DNA of 36,044 nucleotides from Streptomyces sp. MBT53 (lineage in GTDB: Bacteria > Actinomycetota > Actinomycetes > Streptomycetales > Streptomycetaceae): assembly GCF_016654115.1 (NCBI RefSeq), contig NZ_JAEQAZ010000082.1, positions 1-36,044 on the forward strand. The letters run 5' to 3'. The notes under the pieces were generated by a model. The model saw nothing but the letters and a program-made list of their open reading frames with translations. It searched no databases and was not told the DNA's origin. A program made the translations under genes and the position numbers. Position 1 is the first letter of the stretch, and each line of letters begins with the position of its first letter. Below are positions 26,848 through 34,406 of the stretch, one piece after another.

Positions 26848-26966
26848 AGGTCCGCAAGTCCCTGCGCTCGCTGAAGGCCAAGCCTGGCGCGCAGGTGGTC
26901 CGCCGCCGCGGTGTGACATTCGTCATCAACAAGAAGGACCCGCGCTTCAAGGCCCGCCAGGGCTGA
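26844..26966 (+). CDS. rpmJ: 50S ribosomal protein L36, cysteine-free paralogue
   Basis: The 40-residue product begins MKVRKSLRSLKAKPGAQVVR and ends VINKKDPRFKARQG, the longer C-minus form of L36. The CxxC...CxxxxH zinc motif of the standard protein is absent. Its start overlaps the L31 stop, and GGGAGG lies just upstream. It is the last of the three-gene set, followed 20 bases later by a strong terminator. Confidence 0.95.
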   Translation: MKVRKSLRSLKAKPGAQVVRRRGVTFVINKKDPRFKARQG

Positions 26967-26985
26967 GACAGCGCAAACGACCGGT

Positions 26986-27018
26986 AGGCCCGGCCCCGCT
27001 ACGGCGGTGGCCGGGCCT
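26986..27018 (+). terminator. Intrinsic terminator after rpmJ
   Basis: AGGCCCGGCC (26986-26995) pairs with GGCCGGGCCT (27009-27018). The loop CCGC-TACG-GCGG extends the stem, and a T-run follows. Confidence 0.9.
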
Positions 27019-27106
27019 TTGTCGTGCCGTCCCGGTCCTTGGGTCCCGGGAGGAGAAGAATCGGTTCTTTATGCTTATAGCGGTACCAACCCCTTTGGAG
27101 TGGTCG

Positions 27107-27946
27107 ATGTCCCGGATACGCCCAACGGACGACGGCGACGAGCTGCTGGCCCGGCTCGGGACGCTGACCGCCCAGGCGCGCGAGCGGGCCGAGCTGCAGC
27201 GCTCCCTGCTGCAACTGGCCGTCGCCCTGCAACGGGGCATGCTGCCCGGGGACATGCCCGTCACCCCCCGCTTCCACCTGGCGGTGAAGTACTCGCCCGC
27301 CAACCACGGCCTCAACGTGGGCGGCGACTGGTACGACGCCTTCACCATGCCCGACGGGCGCATAGGCCTGTCCATCGGCGACGTCCAGGGTCACAACATC
27401 GAGGCCGCCGCGTTCATGGGCCAGGTCAGGGTCGGCCTGCGCGCCCTCGCCTCCGTCACCAGCGAGCCCGGCGAACTCCTCGCCCTCACCAACGACCTGC
27501 TCCTGTCGCTGGGCACCGAACTCTTCGCGACCTGCACCTTCGTCCGGCTCGACCCGGCCACGGGGGTGCTGGAGAGCGCACGGGCCGGACACATACCCTC
27601 CGTCTGGGCCACCGCGGACGGCCGGTGTGGCATCGCCGACGACGAGGGCGGGCCGCCACTGGGCATCGTCGCCGGACAGCGGTACCCGGTGACCGAGCAC
27701 CGGCTCACCACCGGGGGAGTCTTCGTCCTGGTGACCGACGGTGTGGTGGAGGGCCCTTCGATGAGCGTCGACGAAGGCCTCGACCAGGTGATGCGCCTCG
27801 CGGGAATCGCCGCCGTTGCGGGCATGGAGGCGGGCGCGCTCGCAGCCGCGGTGATCAAGGGGGCCGAGCGTGTGGGGCACGAGGACGACGCGGCCGTACT
27901 GGTCGTGGGACACGACGCGCCCGAGACCGGACCGTCCGGACCGTAG
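27107..27946 (+). CDS. SpoIIE/PP2C-type serine phosphatase
   Basis: The 279-residue soluble product starts with about 50 residues of helical, probably coiled-coil sequence (AQARERAELQRSLLQLAVALQRGMLP). A PP2C-SpoIIE domain follows, with metal-binding Asp residues in VGGDWYD, LSIGDVQGHN, LVTDGVVEG and HEDDAAVLVV. Such phosphatases dephosphorylate anti-sigma-factor antagonists and other Ser/Thr-phosphorylated partners. No PAS, GAF or membrane sensor is attached. The ATG at 27107 has GGAG 8 bases upstream; an ATG at 27071 is in frame but has no site. A MASE1 membrane protein gene follows 48 bases later and may provide its sensory input. Confidence 0.93.
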   Translation: MSRIRPTDDGDELLARLGTLTAQARERAELQRSLLQLAVALQRGMLPGDMPVTPRFHLAVKYSPANHGLNVGGDWYDAFTMPDGRIGLSIGDVQGHNIEAAAFMGQVRVGLRALASVTSEPGELLALTNDLLLSLGTELFATCTFVRLDPATGVLESARAGHIPSVWATADGRCGIADDEGGPPLGIVAGQRYPVTEHRLTTGGVFVLVTDGVVEGPSMSVDEGLDQVMRLAGIAAVAGMEAGALAAAVIKGAERVGHEDDAAVLVVGHDAPETGPSGP

Positions 27947-27994
27947 GGCCACCTCGCGTCGCTCGCCTCGCCGACATGGCGGGGTCGGTGTCTG

Positions 27995-28969
27995 ATGGCA
28001 GCTGTGGTGGGTTTCGATGATCTGCGGCGACCGGCCGGGTACGCCCTCCTGACGCCGGCCGTCGCCGGCTGCTACTTCGCGGCGGGACGGCTCGGCCTGC
28101 TCCGCGAGCTGGTGGTCGAGGGCGCCGTGTTCACCCCGATCTACCCTCCCACCGGCGTGGCGGTCGCCGCCCTGCTGATCTTCGGCCTACGGGTCTGGCC
28201 CGGCATCGCCCTCGGCATCCTCTTCGTGATCATGTCCCTCACCTCGCTCCAGCCGACCGCGCTCGTCGTCCTCGCCGGCAACACCCTGGCCCCCGTCTGC
28301 GCGTACCTCATGCTGCGTCGGGTGGGCTTCCGCACCGATCTCGGCAGACTCCGCGACGGCCTGGCCCTGGTCTTCCTGGGCGCCCTGACCGCCATGCTGA
28401 TCAGCGCGAGCTGCGGGGTCGTCCTCCTCGTCGTCACCGACAAGCTGGCCTCGCACTCCTTCTGGCCGGTCTGGCTGGGCTGGTGGGTGGGCGACGCGAT
28501 GGGCGTGCTCATCGTCACCCCGCTCCTGCTCATGCTGCGCACGGTGCGTTTCCCGCTGGACCTGCACCGCTGGAAGGAGGCCCTGCTGCTGGTGGCCACC
28601 ATCGCCGTCATCGTCCCCTTGGTCACCCACAGCCATGTGAGCCTGCTGTTCCTGGTCTATCCGCTGCTGATCTGGGCGGCGCTGCGGTTCCGGTTCGCGG
28701 GCAGCATGCTGTGCGCCCTGTTCGCCTCCGTCATGGCCACCATCGCGGCGACCCGGGAGTCGGGTCCCTTCGCCGACCTGACGCATGTCGAGGTGATGAT
28801 GAAACTCCAGGCCTTCAACGGCACGATGGCCCTCACCGCCCTGCTGCTCTCCTCCGTCATCACCGAGCAGCGCAACACCAGACTCTCGGTGGAACAGGCC
28901 TGCCAGGAACTGGCCGAGGTTCTGGAACACCTCACCGCGGGCGACCCCCGCCAGGGCGGCCGCCCCTAA
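27995..28969 (+). CDS. MASE1-domain membrane protein without an output domain
   Basis: The 324-residue product consists almost wholly of a MASE1 integral-membrane sensory domain with about 8 helices. Family marks include YPPTGVAVAALLIFGLRVWPGI and WLGWWVGDAMGVLIVTPLLL. After the last helix (TMALTALLLSSVITEQ) only about 35 residues remain, helical and charged. MASE1 is normally fused to a GGDEF, histidine kinase or PP2C domain; here no such domain follows. A plausible reading is that it signals to the SpoIIE-type phosphatase encoded 48 bases upstream. The ATG at 27995 has only weak GGTG nearby. The gene converges on a second phosphatase gene, with 12 bases between stops. Confidence 0.9.
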   Translation: MAAVVGFDDLRRPAGYALLTPAVAGCYFAAGRLGLLRELVVEGAVFTPIYPPTGVAVAALLIFGLRVWPGIALGILFVIMSLTSLQPTALVVLAGNTLAPVCAYLMLRRVGFRTDLGRLRDGLALVFLGALTAMLISASCGVVLLVVTDKLASHSFWPVWLGWWVGDAMGVLIVTPLLLMLRTVRFPLDLHRWKEALLLVATIAVIVPLVTHSHVSLLFLVYPLLIWAALRFRFAGSMLCALFASVMATIAATRESGPFADLTHVEVMMKLQAFNGTMALTALLLSSVITEQRNTRLSVEQACQELAEVLEHLTAGDPRQGGRP

Positions 28970-28981
28970 TTGGTCCCTTCC

Positions 28982-30118
28982 TCAGAGAAGGCCCGCGTCG
29001 CCCCTGCGGCGCAGCACGAGCAGCGCGGTGTCGTCGCGGGGCATGCCCGCCGTATGGCGGCGCAGATCGCCGTAGACGGTGGCCGGGACGTCCTTCGGGA
29101 GGACGTCGCCCCAGGCCGCGGCCCGTTCCTCAAGGGGGTAGAAGACCCCGGACGGGTCGCGGGCCTCGGTGACGCCGTCCGTGCAGAGCAGCAGCGTGCC
29201 GTCGGCGGGGAAGGCGAACCACTCGACGGTACGGGGCTCGGGGGCCAGCGCGTCCAGGCCCAGCGGCACGCAGGGCTCCTGCCGCAGCACCGGATCGGCC
29301 CGCTCGTCGCGCAGCAGCAGGGGCGCCACGTGACCGCAGTTGATCGCCTGGACCTCCTGCTCGCCGTCTACGCCCAGGACGATCGCCGTCACGAACCGCT
29401 CCCGGTCACCGGTCTGCGCCGCGAAGGAGTTGTGCCGGAGCACCGCCTCCTCCAGGGCGTCCACCACGGCCGTGAGCGTGGGCTCGGCCACGGCCGCCTC
29501 ACGGAACGCGCTCAGGACGGCGAAGGCCGCGCTGATCGCCTGGAGGCCCTTGCCCTGGACGTCGGCGATGAAGACCCGGGTGCCGTACGGGGAGGCGACG
29601 ACCTCGTAGACGTCACCGCCGACCCGGCTGTCCTCCTCGACCGGCCGGTACAGACCGTGGACCAGCAACTGGTCGGTCATCAGGGGGAACGGGCGCAGGA
29701 TCTGCCGTTGGAGAGCGGCCGCGGCGGAACGCAGCCGGGCGATCTCGCCCTCCCAGCGGATCCGCTGCGCCGCCCGCGCCACGCTGAGCCCGTTGAACAC
29801 CAGGGCGAAGGCGACGACCGCCGCGTCCGCCCCCACCGTGTGCAGCGGGCTGTCGAAGAGTGAACCGACGATGACGATCGTCACCCACACGGACGCCACA
29901 GTGGTCTGCCGCACAGTGCCACGCCCCGCGATCAGCGCGGGCAGCACCACCAGAAAGGGGGCCGGCCGGGTGTCGCGGCCCAGGGCGATACCGGTCAACG
30001 CCACCAGCGCGGTGATGCTGACCAGCCAGAACACCACCGCGGCCCAGCTGAGCGGAGGCGTCGTCCGGTGCCCCGCGTCGGCCGCGGTGGAACCGGCCGG
30101 ATCTCCGGAGATACGCAC
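28982..30118 (-). CDS. Membrane-associated SpoIIE/PP2C-type phosphatase
   Basis: The product of about 378 residues has three or four membrane helices near the N-terminus (WAAVVFWLVSITALVALTGIAL, then PFLVVLPALIAG and a VWVTIVIVG region). A linker helix and a PP2C-SpoIIE domain follow, with metal Asp residues in VGGDVYEVV, FIADVQGKGLQA, LLCTDGVTEAR and PRDDTALLVL. It probably dephosphorylates an anti-anti-sigma-type partner in response to a membrane signal. The GTG at 30116-30118 has GGGAGG nearby and is preferred. The frame is open to a GTG at 30217, but an AT-rich -10-like TATTGA lies in between. It faces away from the rhomboid-like gene. Confidence 0.9.
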   Translation of the reverse strand: MRISGDPAGSTAADAGHRTTPPLSWAAVVFWLVSITALVALTGIALGRDTRPAPFLVVLPALIAGRGTVRQTTVASVWVTIVIVGSLFDSPLHTVGADAAVVAFALVFNGLSVARAAQRIRWEGEIARLRSAAAALQRQILRPFPLMTDQLLVHGLYRPVEEDSRVGGDVYEVVASPYGTRVFIADVQGKGLQAISAAFAVLSAFREAAVAEPTLTAVVDALEEAVLRHNSFAAQTGDRERFVTAIVLGVDGEQEVQAINCGHVAPLLLRDERADPVLRQEPCVPLGLDALAPEPRTVEWFAFPADGTLLLCTDGVTEARDPSGVFYPLEERAAAWGDVLPKDVPATVYGDLRRHTAGMPRDDTALLVLRRRGDAGLL

Positions 30119-30305
30119 CGGCCCTCCCACTGCCTGCGGTCGTCGGCCAACCGTCGGGAACAGTTCCCACTCTTCAATATCAGCCCCACGCGTACCGTTC
30201 GCGAGCCGCAACACCACTCCGGCCCGGACCGGGACGCACCTGACCCCGTCAGGGGGCTAGATTCCGATATGTGTGTTCGTCCAAGGGTGGGGGAGTGGGG
30301 AGAGC

Positions 30306-31034
30306 GTGTTCATCTGGCGCACACTGCGGGGTGAATGGCAGGGCATCGTCGTCGACCCCGTACGACAGTTGCTGCGGCGCGGACTGCCGGGTATGTCCCT
30401 GGCGTTCGTCGCCGCCTTCGGCGTCATCTTCTTCCACGCGCTGGCACAGCGGCCGGGCGGCGCCTCGATCGTCCGGCACCTCGGCGGCGTGCAGGGCGAC
30501 CTGCCCCTGTGGCTCGCCCTGCTGCGCACCCCCATATCGCTGTACGTGCCGGCCCTCGACCTGCCCGTGTGGGCCGGCATCACCCAGCTGTTCCTGGCGT
30601 TCGCACTGGCCGAACTGGCCCTGGGCCGGGCTCGCACCCTGGTCGTCGCCTACGCGACGACCCTGGCCGGCACCCTCACCGTGCGCGTCATGCTCCTGAT
30701 CGGACCCGGCTGCGGGGGCATCGGGCTGCGGCCCGAGATCGGGCACGTCCTCGACACCGGGCCGTCCGCGGCGGTCGTAGGACTCTTCACATATATCGCC
30801 GTCGTCCGCCGCGCACCCGTCGTGTTCTTCCTGACCGGCGGGTCGATGGTGTGGGAGTCGATCGTGAAGCCCAACCTGGCCGGCCGCGAACACCTCGTGG
30901 CGGTGGGCACCGCCATTGTCCTCGGTCTGGTCCACGAACTGCGCCACAGGCGCCCGACCACCGCCACCCTGCTCCCGCACTTCAAGGCGGACCGGCCGGT
31001 CAGGCCTGAGGCACGCTGCCCATCTCCGCACTGA
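30306..31034 (+). CDS. Rhomboid-like integral membrane protein
   Basis: The 242-residue product has about six membrane helices: GMSLAFVAAFGVIFFHALAQ, ITQLFLAFALAELALG, TLVVAYATTLAGTLTVRVML, and two late helices. DTGPSAAVVGLFTY resembles the GxSG serine motif of rhomboids, although the second Gly is Ala. A His occurs in the last helix (IVLGLVHELRH), so a Ser-His dyad is conceivable. I therefore assign it to the rhomboid-like group without claiming protease activity. The GTG at 30306 is preceded by GGGGAGAGC. The 3' end overlaps the convergent TerD gene by 35 bases. Confidence 0.78.
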   Translation: MFIWRTLRGEWQGIVVDPVRQLLRRGLPGMSLAFVAAFGVIFFHALAQRPGGASIVRHLGGVQGDLPLWLALLRTPISLYVPALDLPVWAGITQLFLAFALAELALGRARTLVVAYATTLAGTLTVRVMLLIGPGCGGIGLRPEIGHVLDTGPSAAVVGLFTYIAVVRRAPVVFFLTGGSMVWESIVKPNLAGREHLVAVGTAIVLGLVHELRHRRPTTATLLPHFKADRPVRPEARCPSPH

Positions 31035-31533
31035 ACCCGACCGGCTCGCTGTCGAACCCGCGCACCATCGGGCGGAACTCCCAGGCCCCGGAGGCGTCCT
31101 TGGTGAACTCCCCGACCGTCGCCGCCGTGGACCCGCCCACCGCGGCGAAGTCGTCCGACAGCAGCTCCTTGTACCCCTCCACGACCAGGGCTCTGGCGTG
31201 CGACAGATCACCGAAGGTCCGTGTCCCGCCGTTCTGATGGATGGCCACCCCCACGACCACCCGTCCGAAGGACGATGCGAGCCGGTCGAGTTCGAGGACC
31301 ATCACCTCCATGTAGCCGTACCCCTGGCCGGTCTCGCTGTGCCGGCTCATGTTGATCGTGCCGTCCGGCGAGCGGCTCTCGGAGTTGACGACGTACACCG
31401 GGCGTCCGTGCGGTGCGTCGGCGGAGTAGGTCGCCGCGACGATGTCCAGATGGCGCGGCTGCTGTCCCCAGGGACTCGGATCCCAGCGGAGTCGTACTTC
31501 GACCTTCCCCACGATCTTGCTGACACTGCTCAC
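31000..31533 (-). CDS. TerD-domain protein
   Basis: The 177-residue product has a TerD-like beta-sandwich: VEVRLRWDPSPWG at the start, DIVAATYSAD, VVNSESRSPDGTINMSRHSETGQGYG, then MEVMVLELDRLASSFGRVVVGVAIHQ and a C-terminal GFSAEMGSVPQA. TerD proteins bind Ca2+ and occur in tellurite/stress and differentiation modules. Here it stands alone, without TerB or TerC. The GTG at 31531-31533 with GGGAG 9 bases upstream is preferred over in-frame codons up to 31632. The gap 31534-31628 shows no other feature. Confidence 0.88.
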   Translation of the reverse strand: MSSVSKIVGKVEVRLRWDPSPWGQQPRHLDIVAATYSADAPHGRPVYVVNSESRSPDGTINMSRHSETGQGYGYMEVMVLELDRLASSFGRVVVGVAIHQNGGTRTFGDLSHARALVVEGYKELLSDDFAAVGGSTAATVGEFTKDASGAWEFRPMVRGFDSEPVGFSAEMGSVPQA

Positions 31534-31628
31534 TGATCGCCGCTCCCGAATCGGGCCATCACGGGGCGTTTCCCGCATGGTCAAGTATCGCTCTTCGACG
31601 GCCTGTTGATGCCCACCGAACGGACCTG

Positions 31629-32741
31629 TCATGCCCGGGGTGAAGCGCTCCGGATCGCGTCCACCAGTCCGGCGACGAGGTTCGCCCGCTCGACCATCGA
31701 CGCGACGAGCAGATACTCGTGGTCGGCGTGCGCCCCGCCGCCGACCGCGCCCAGGCCGTCGAGCGTCGGCACCCCCAGCGCGGCCGTGAAGTTGCCGTCG
31801 CTGCCACCGCCGACCGCCCTGCCCTCCAGGCCGGGGAGCAGCCGTTGCGCCACCGCGAACAGCCCGGCCGCCGCCGACTCGGGCATCGGCGGCCGGCCGA
31901 CACTTCCTCGTACGGTGATCACGGCCTCGTCGAGACGCGGGGCGAGGGCGGCGAACGCGGACTCGATCCGCCGCGTCTCCTCGGCCGACTCGACGCGGAC
32001 ATCCACGACGACGGTCGCAGCCGCCGGTACGACATTGTCCAGCGTGCCCGCAGACGCCACGGTCGGGGTGACCGTCGTGCCGACCTCGGGCCGCCCCAAC
32101 TCCGCGATGGCCAGCACCTGGTGGGCCGCCTCGACCAGCGCGTTCACCCCGGCGGCGGGCTCAAGACCCGCGTGCGAGGCCCGGCCCGCGACGGAGACCT
32201 CGAACGTGCCACAGCCCTTACGGCCGGTCTTCACACCCCCGCCGTCGGCGGCACCCTCGACCACCAGCACGGCACCGCAGGCGAGGGCGCGTTCCTCGAT
32301 GAGGGCCCGGGAGGAGCGGGAGCCGACCTCCTCGTCGGCGGTCACCAGGATCTCGACGCCCGAGAGGTCGTCGAGCGAGGCCAGCCCGTGGATCGCCTGC
32401 ACCAGACCGCCGAGCATGTCGAAGACACCGGGCCCGGTCGCCCGGCCGTCCTCGACCAGGAAGGGGCGGCGCGCGAGGGTGCCCAGCGGGAACACCGTGT
32501 CGTGGTGCCCGAGGATCAGCACACGGGGTGTGCCACCGCCGGACCAGTGGACGTGCGGCCCGCCTTCACTGTCGACGAGCACGGCCCGGCCACCGAGTCG
32601 CGCCTCGACGACAGCGGCCACGGTCTCGGCCGATTCGCGGAGGGCGTCCAGGTCACGGGAGGGGGACTCGACCTCGACGAGGGTCCGGAGGTCTTCGATC
32701 ATCGCGTCGACACTCACGCCGACCGTCTCGCTTGTGGTCAC
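31629..32741 (-). CDS. M20-family metallopeptidase (carboxypeptidase G2-like)
   Basis: The 370-residue product has the complete M20 metal and catalytic set: LGHHDTVFP (His79, Asp81), GPGVFDMLGG (Asp108), TADEEVGS (Glu137, Glu138) and a final GGGAHADHEYL His. The lid domain carries AGRASHAGLEPAAGVNAL, typical of ArgE/CPG2-like enzymes. It probably removes a C-terminal or N-acyl residue from a small substrate in the cytosol. The GTG at 32739-32741 has no ribosome site, so leaderless translation is possible. It contrasts with the metal-site-less M20 protein at 3824-5158. It follows argG on the same strand but is separated by a hairpin. Confidence 0.92.
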   Translation of the reverse strand: MTTSETVGVSVDAMIEDLRTLVEVESPSRDLDALRESAETVAAVVEARLGGRAVLVDSEGGPHVHWSGGGTPRVLILGHHDTVFPLGTLARRPFLVEDGRATGPGVFDMLGGLVQAIHGLASLDDLSGVEILVTADEEVGSRSSRALIEERALACGAVLVVEGAADGGGVKTGRKGCGTFEVSVAGRASHAGLEPAAGVNALVEAAHQVLAIAELGRPEVGTTVTPTVASAGTLDNVVPAAATVVVDVRVESAEETRRIESAFAALAPRLDEAVITVRGSVGRPPMPESAAAGLFAVAQRLLPGLEGRAVGGGSDGNFTAALGVPTLDGLGAVGGGAHADHEYLLVASMVERANLVAGLVDAIRSASPRA

Positions 32742-32785
32742 AGGGGGAAGCGTACGTGGACCCCGTCTCCCACCCGGACGACGAA

Positions 32786-32820
32786 GGGCCGGCCCGACGG
32801 CGAACGCGTCGAACCGGCCC
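32786..32820 (-). terminator. Hairpin after argG
   Basis: On the minus strand GGGCCGG (32814-32820) pairs with CCGGCCC (32786-32792). Inner CGACG/CGTCG pairs extend the stem across small mismatches. It begins 27 bases after the argG stop; there is no strong U-run. Confidence 0.7.
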
Positions 32821-32847
32821 AACGGCGGTGCTGATCCAAGGAGTTGG

Positions 32848-34293
32848 TCAGTCCGTGCCGGACTCCATCGCGGCGCGGTCCAGCAGCGCGTCGTCCTCGG
32901 AGACCTCGCCGCGGGAGGCGATGGCCTCGGCGCCGCCCTCCGGCATGCTGCCGATGAGACCGGTCGCGGCGGCCTGCGCGGCGCCGATCGCCGTGTTGCC
33001 GCTGCCGATCAGACCGAGCACCGCGTACTGCTCCAGCTTGGCGCGGGAGTCGGCGATGTCGAGGTTGCGCATGGTCAGCTGGCCGATCCGGTCCACCGGG
33101 CCGAACGCCGAGTCCTCGGTGCGCTCCATGGACAGCTTGTCCGGGTGGTAGCTGAACGCCGGGCCCGCGGTGTCGAGCAGCGAGTAGTCCTCGCCGCGCC
33201 GCAGCCGCAGGGTGACCTCGCCGGTGATCGCCGAGCCGACCCAGCGCTGCAGGGACTCCCGCACCATCAGCGCCTGCGGGTCCAGCCAGCGGCCCTCGTA
33301 CATGAGGCGACCGAGACGCCGGCCCTCGTTGTGGTACTGGGCGACGGTGTCCTCGTTGTGGATCGCGTTCACGAGCCGCTCGTAGGCCGCGTGCAGCAGG
33401 GCCATGCCGGGCGCCTCGTAGATGCCACGGCTCTTGGCCTCGATGATCCGGTTCTCGATCTGGTCGGACATGCCCAGGCCGTGGCGGCCGCCGATGGCGT
33501 TGGCCTCCATCACCAGGTCGACGGGGGAGGAGAACTCCTTGCCGTTGATCGTCACCGGGCGGCCCTGGTCGAAGCCGATCGTCACGTCCTCGGTGACGAT
33601 CTCGACCGACGGGTCCCAGAAGCGGACGCCCATGATCGGCTCCACGGTCTCCACGCCCGTGTCCAGGTGCTCAAGCGTCTTGGCCTCGTGGGTGGCACCC
33701 CAGATGTTGGCGTCGGTGGAGTACGCCTTCTCCGTGCTGTCGCGGTAGGGCAGCTCGTGCGCGAGCAGCCACTCCGACATCTCCTTGCGGCCGCCCAGCT
33801 CGGTCACGAAGTCCGCGTCCAGCCACGGCTTGTAGATCCGCAGATGCGGGTTGGCGAGCAGGCCGTAGCGGTAGAACCGCTCGATGTCGTTGCCCTTGAA
33901 GGTCGAGCCGTCGCCCCAGATCTGGACGTCGTCCTCCAGCATCGCCCGGACCAGCAGCGTGCCGGTGACGGCACGGCCCAGCGGGGTGGTGTTGAAATAG
34001 GCGCGCCCGCCGGAGCGGATGTGGAACGCCCCGCAGGTCAGCGCGGCCAGACCTTCCTCGACCAGCGCCGCACGGCAGTCGACCAGACGCGCGATCTCGG
34101 CGCCGTAGGCCTGCGCGCGGCCGGGCACCGAGGCGATGTCGGGCTCGTCGTACTGACCGATGTCGGCGGTGTAGGTGCAGGGGACGGCACCCTTGTCGCG
34201 CATCCAGGCGACCGCGACCGAGGTGTCGAGTCCGCCCGAGAAGGCGATGCCGACGCGCTCGCCGGTGGGGAGGGAGGTGAGGACCTTAGACAT
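32848..34293 (-). CDS. argG: Argininosuccinate synthase
   Basis: The 481-residue product condenses citrulline and aspartate with ATP, the penultimate step of arginine synthesis. The ATP loop is AFSGGLDTSVAV near residues 18-29. YTADIGQYDE, GNDIERFYRYG, ANIWGATHEAK and GRHGLGMSDQIENR are typical of the longer, E. coli-like ArgG type. The ATG at 34291-34293 begins SKVLTSLPTGERVG; an upstream ATG at 34308 lies in the promoter. There is no ribosome site, and the -10 is 6 bases before the ATG, so the mRNA is probably leaderless. The protein is complete. Confidence 0.97.
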   Translation of the reverse strand: MSKVLTSLPTGERVGIAFSGGLDTSVAVAWMRDKGAVPCTYTADIGQYDEPDIASVPGRAQAYGAEIARLVDCRAALVEEGLAALTCGAFHIRSGGRAYFNTTPLGRAVTGTLLVRAMLEDDVQIWGDGSTFKGNDIERFYRYGLLANPHLRIYKPWLDADFVTELGGRKEMSEWLLAHELPYRDSTEKAYSTDANIWGATHEAKTLEHLDTGVETVEPIMGVRFWDPSVEIVTEDVTIGFDQGRPVTINGKEFSSPVDLVMEANAIGGRHGLGMSDQIENRIIEAKSRGIYEAPGMALLHAAYERLVNAIHNEDTVAQYHNEGRRLGRLMYEGRWLDPQALMVRESLQRWVGSAITGEVTLRLRRGEDYSLLDTAGPAFSYHPDKLSMERTEDSAFGPVDRIGQLTMRNLDIADSRAKLEQYAVLGLIGSGNTAIGAAQAAATGLIGSMPEGGAEAIASRGEVSEDDALLDRAAMESGTD

Positions 34294-34299
34294 AGGAAG

Positions 34300-34328
34300 A
34301 TTATGCACGCTCGCGCATGGTCATGCAA
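34300..34328 (-). promoter_or_regulatory. argG promoter with ArgR-box-like ATGCA repeats
   Basis: On the minus strand TTGCAT (34323-34328, -35) and CATAAT (34300-34305, -10) are exactly 17 bases apart, and the -10 ends 6 bases before the argG ATG. ATGCA, GCATG and ATGCAA elements recur within 34301-34328, as in Streptomyces ARG boxes. ArgR binding would therefore cover the promoter (inference). Confidence 0.6.
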
Positions 34329-34346
34329 AGTCCCTCTGCTGGAGCA

Positions 34347-34389
34347 GTTCTGCCGGGCACCCCGCAAGCGGTGGGATGCCCGGCAGAAC
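34347..34389 (-). terminator. Strong hairpin after the sugar-binding protein gene
   Basis: GTTCTGCCGGGCA (34347-34359) pairs perfectly with TGCCCGGCAGAAC (34377-34389), with further partial pairing inside. It lies 18 bases after the stop at 34407 and before the argG promoter. No U-run follows. Confidence 0.85.
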
Positions 34390-34406
34390 CCGTGGTCGCG
34401 GACCGG

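Noticed and set aside
27064..27080. AT-rich TTCTTTATGCTTATAG as a promoter -10
   Set aside because: TATGCT or TATAGC would fit a -10, but no -35 lies at 16-19 bases, so no promoter is called.
30240..30252. CTGAC-CCC-GTCAG dyad upstream of the rhomboid-like gene
   Set aside because: A short loop and no neighbouring promoter elements with workable spacing; probably chance.
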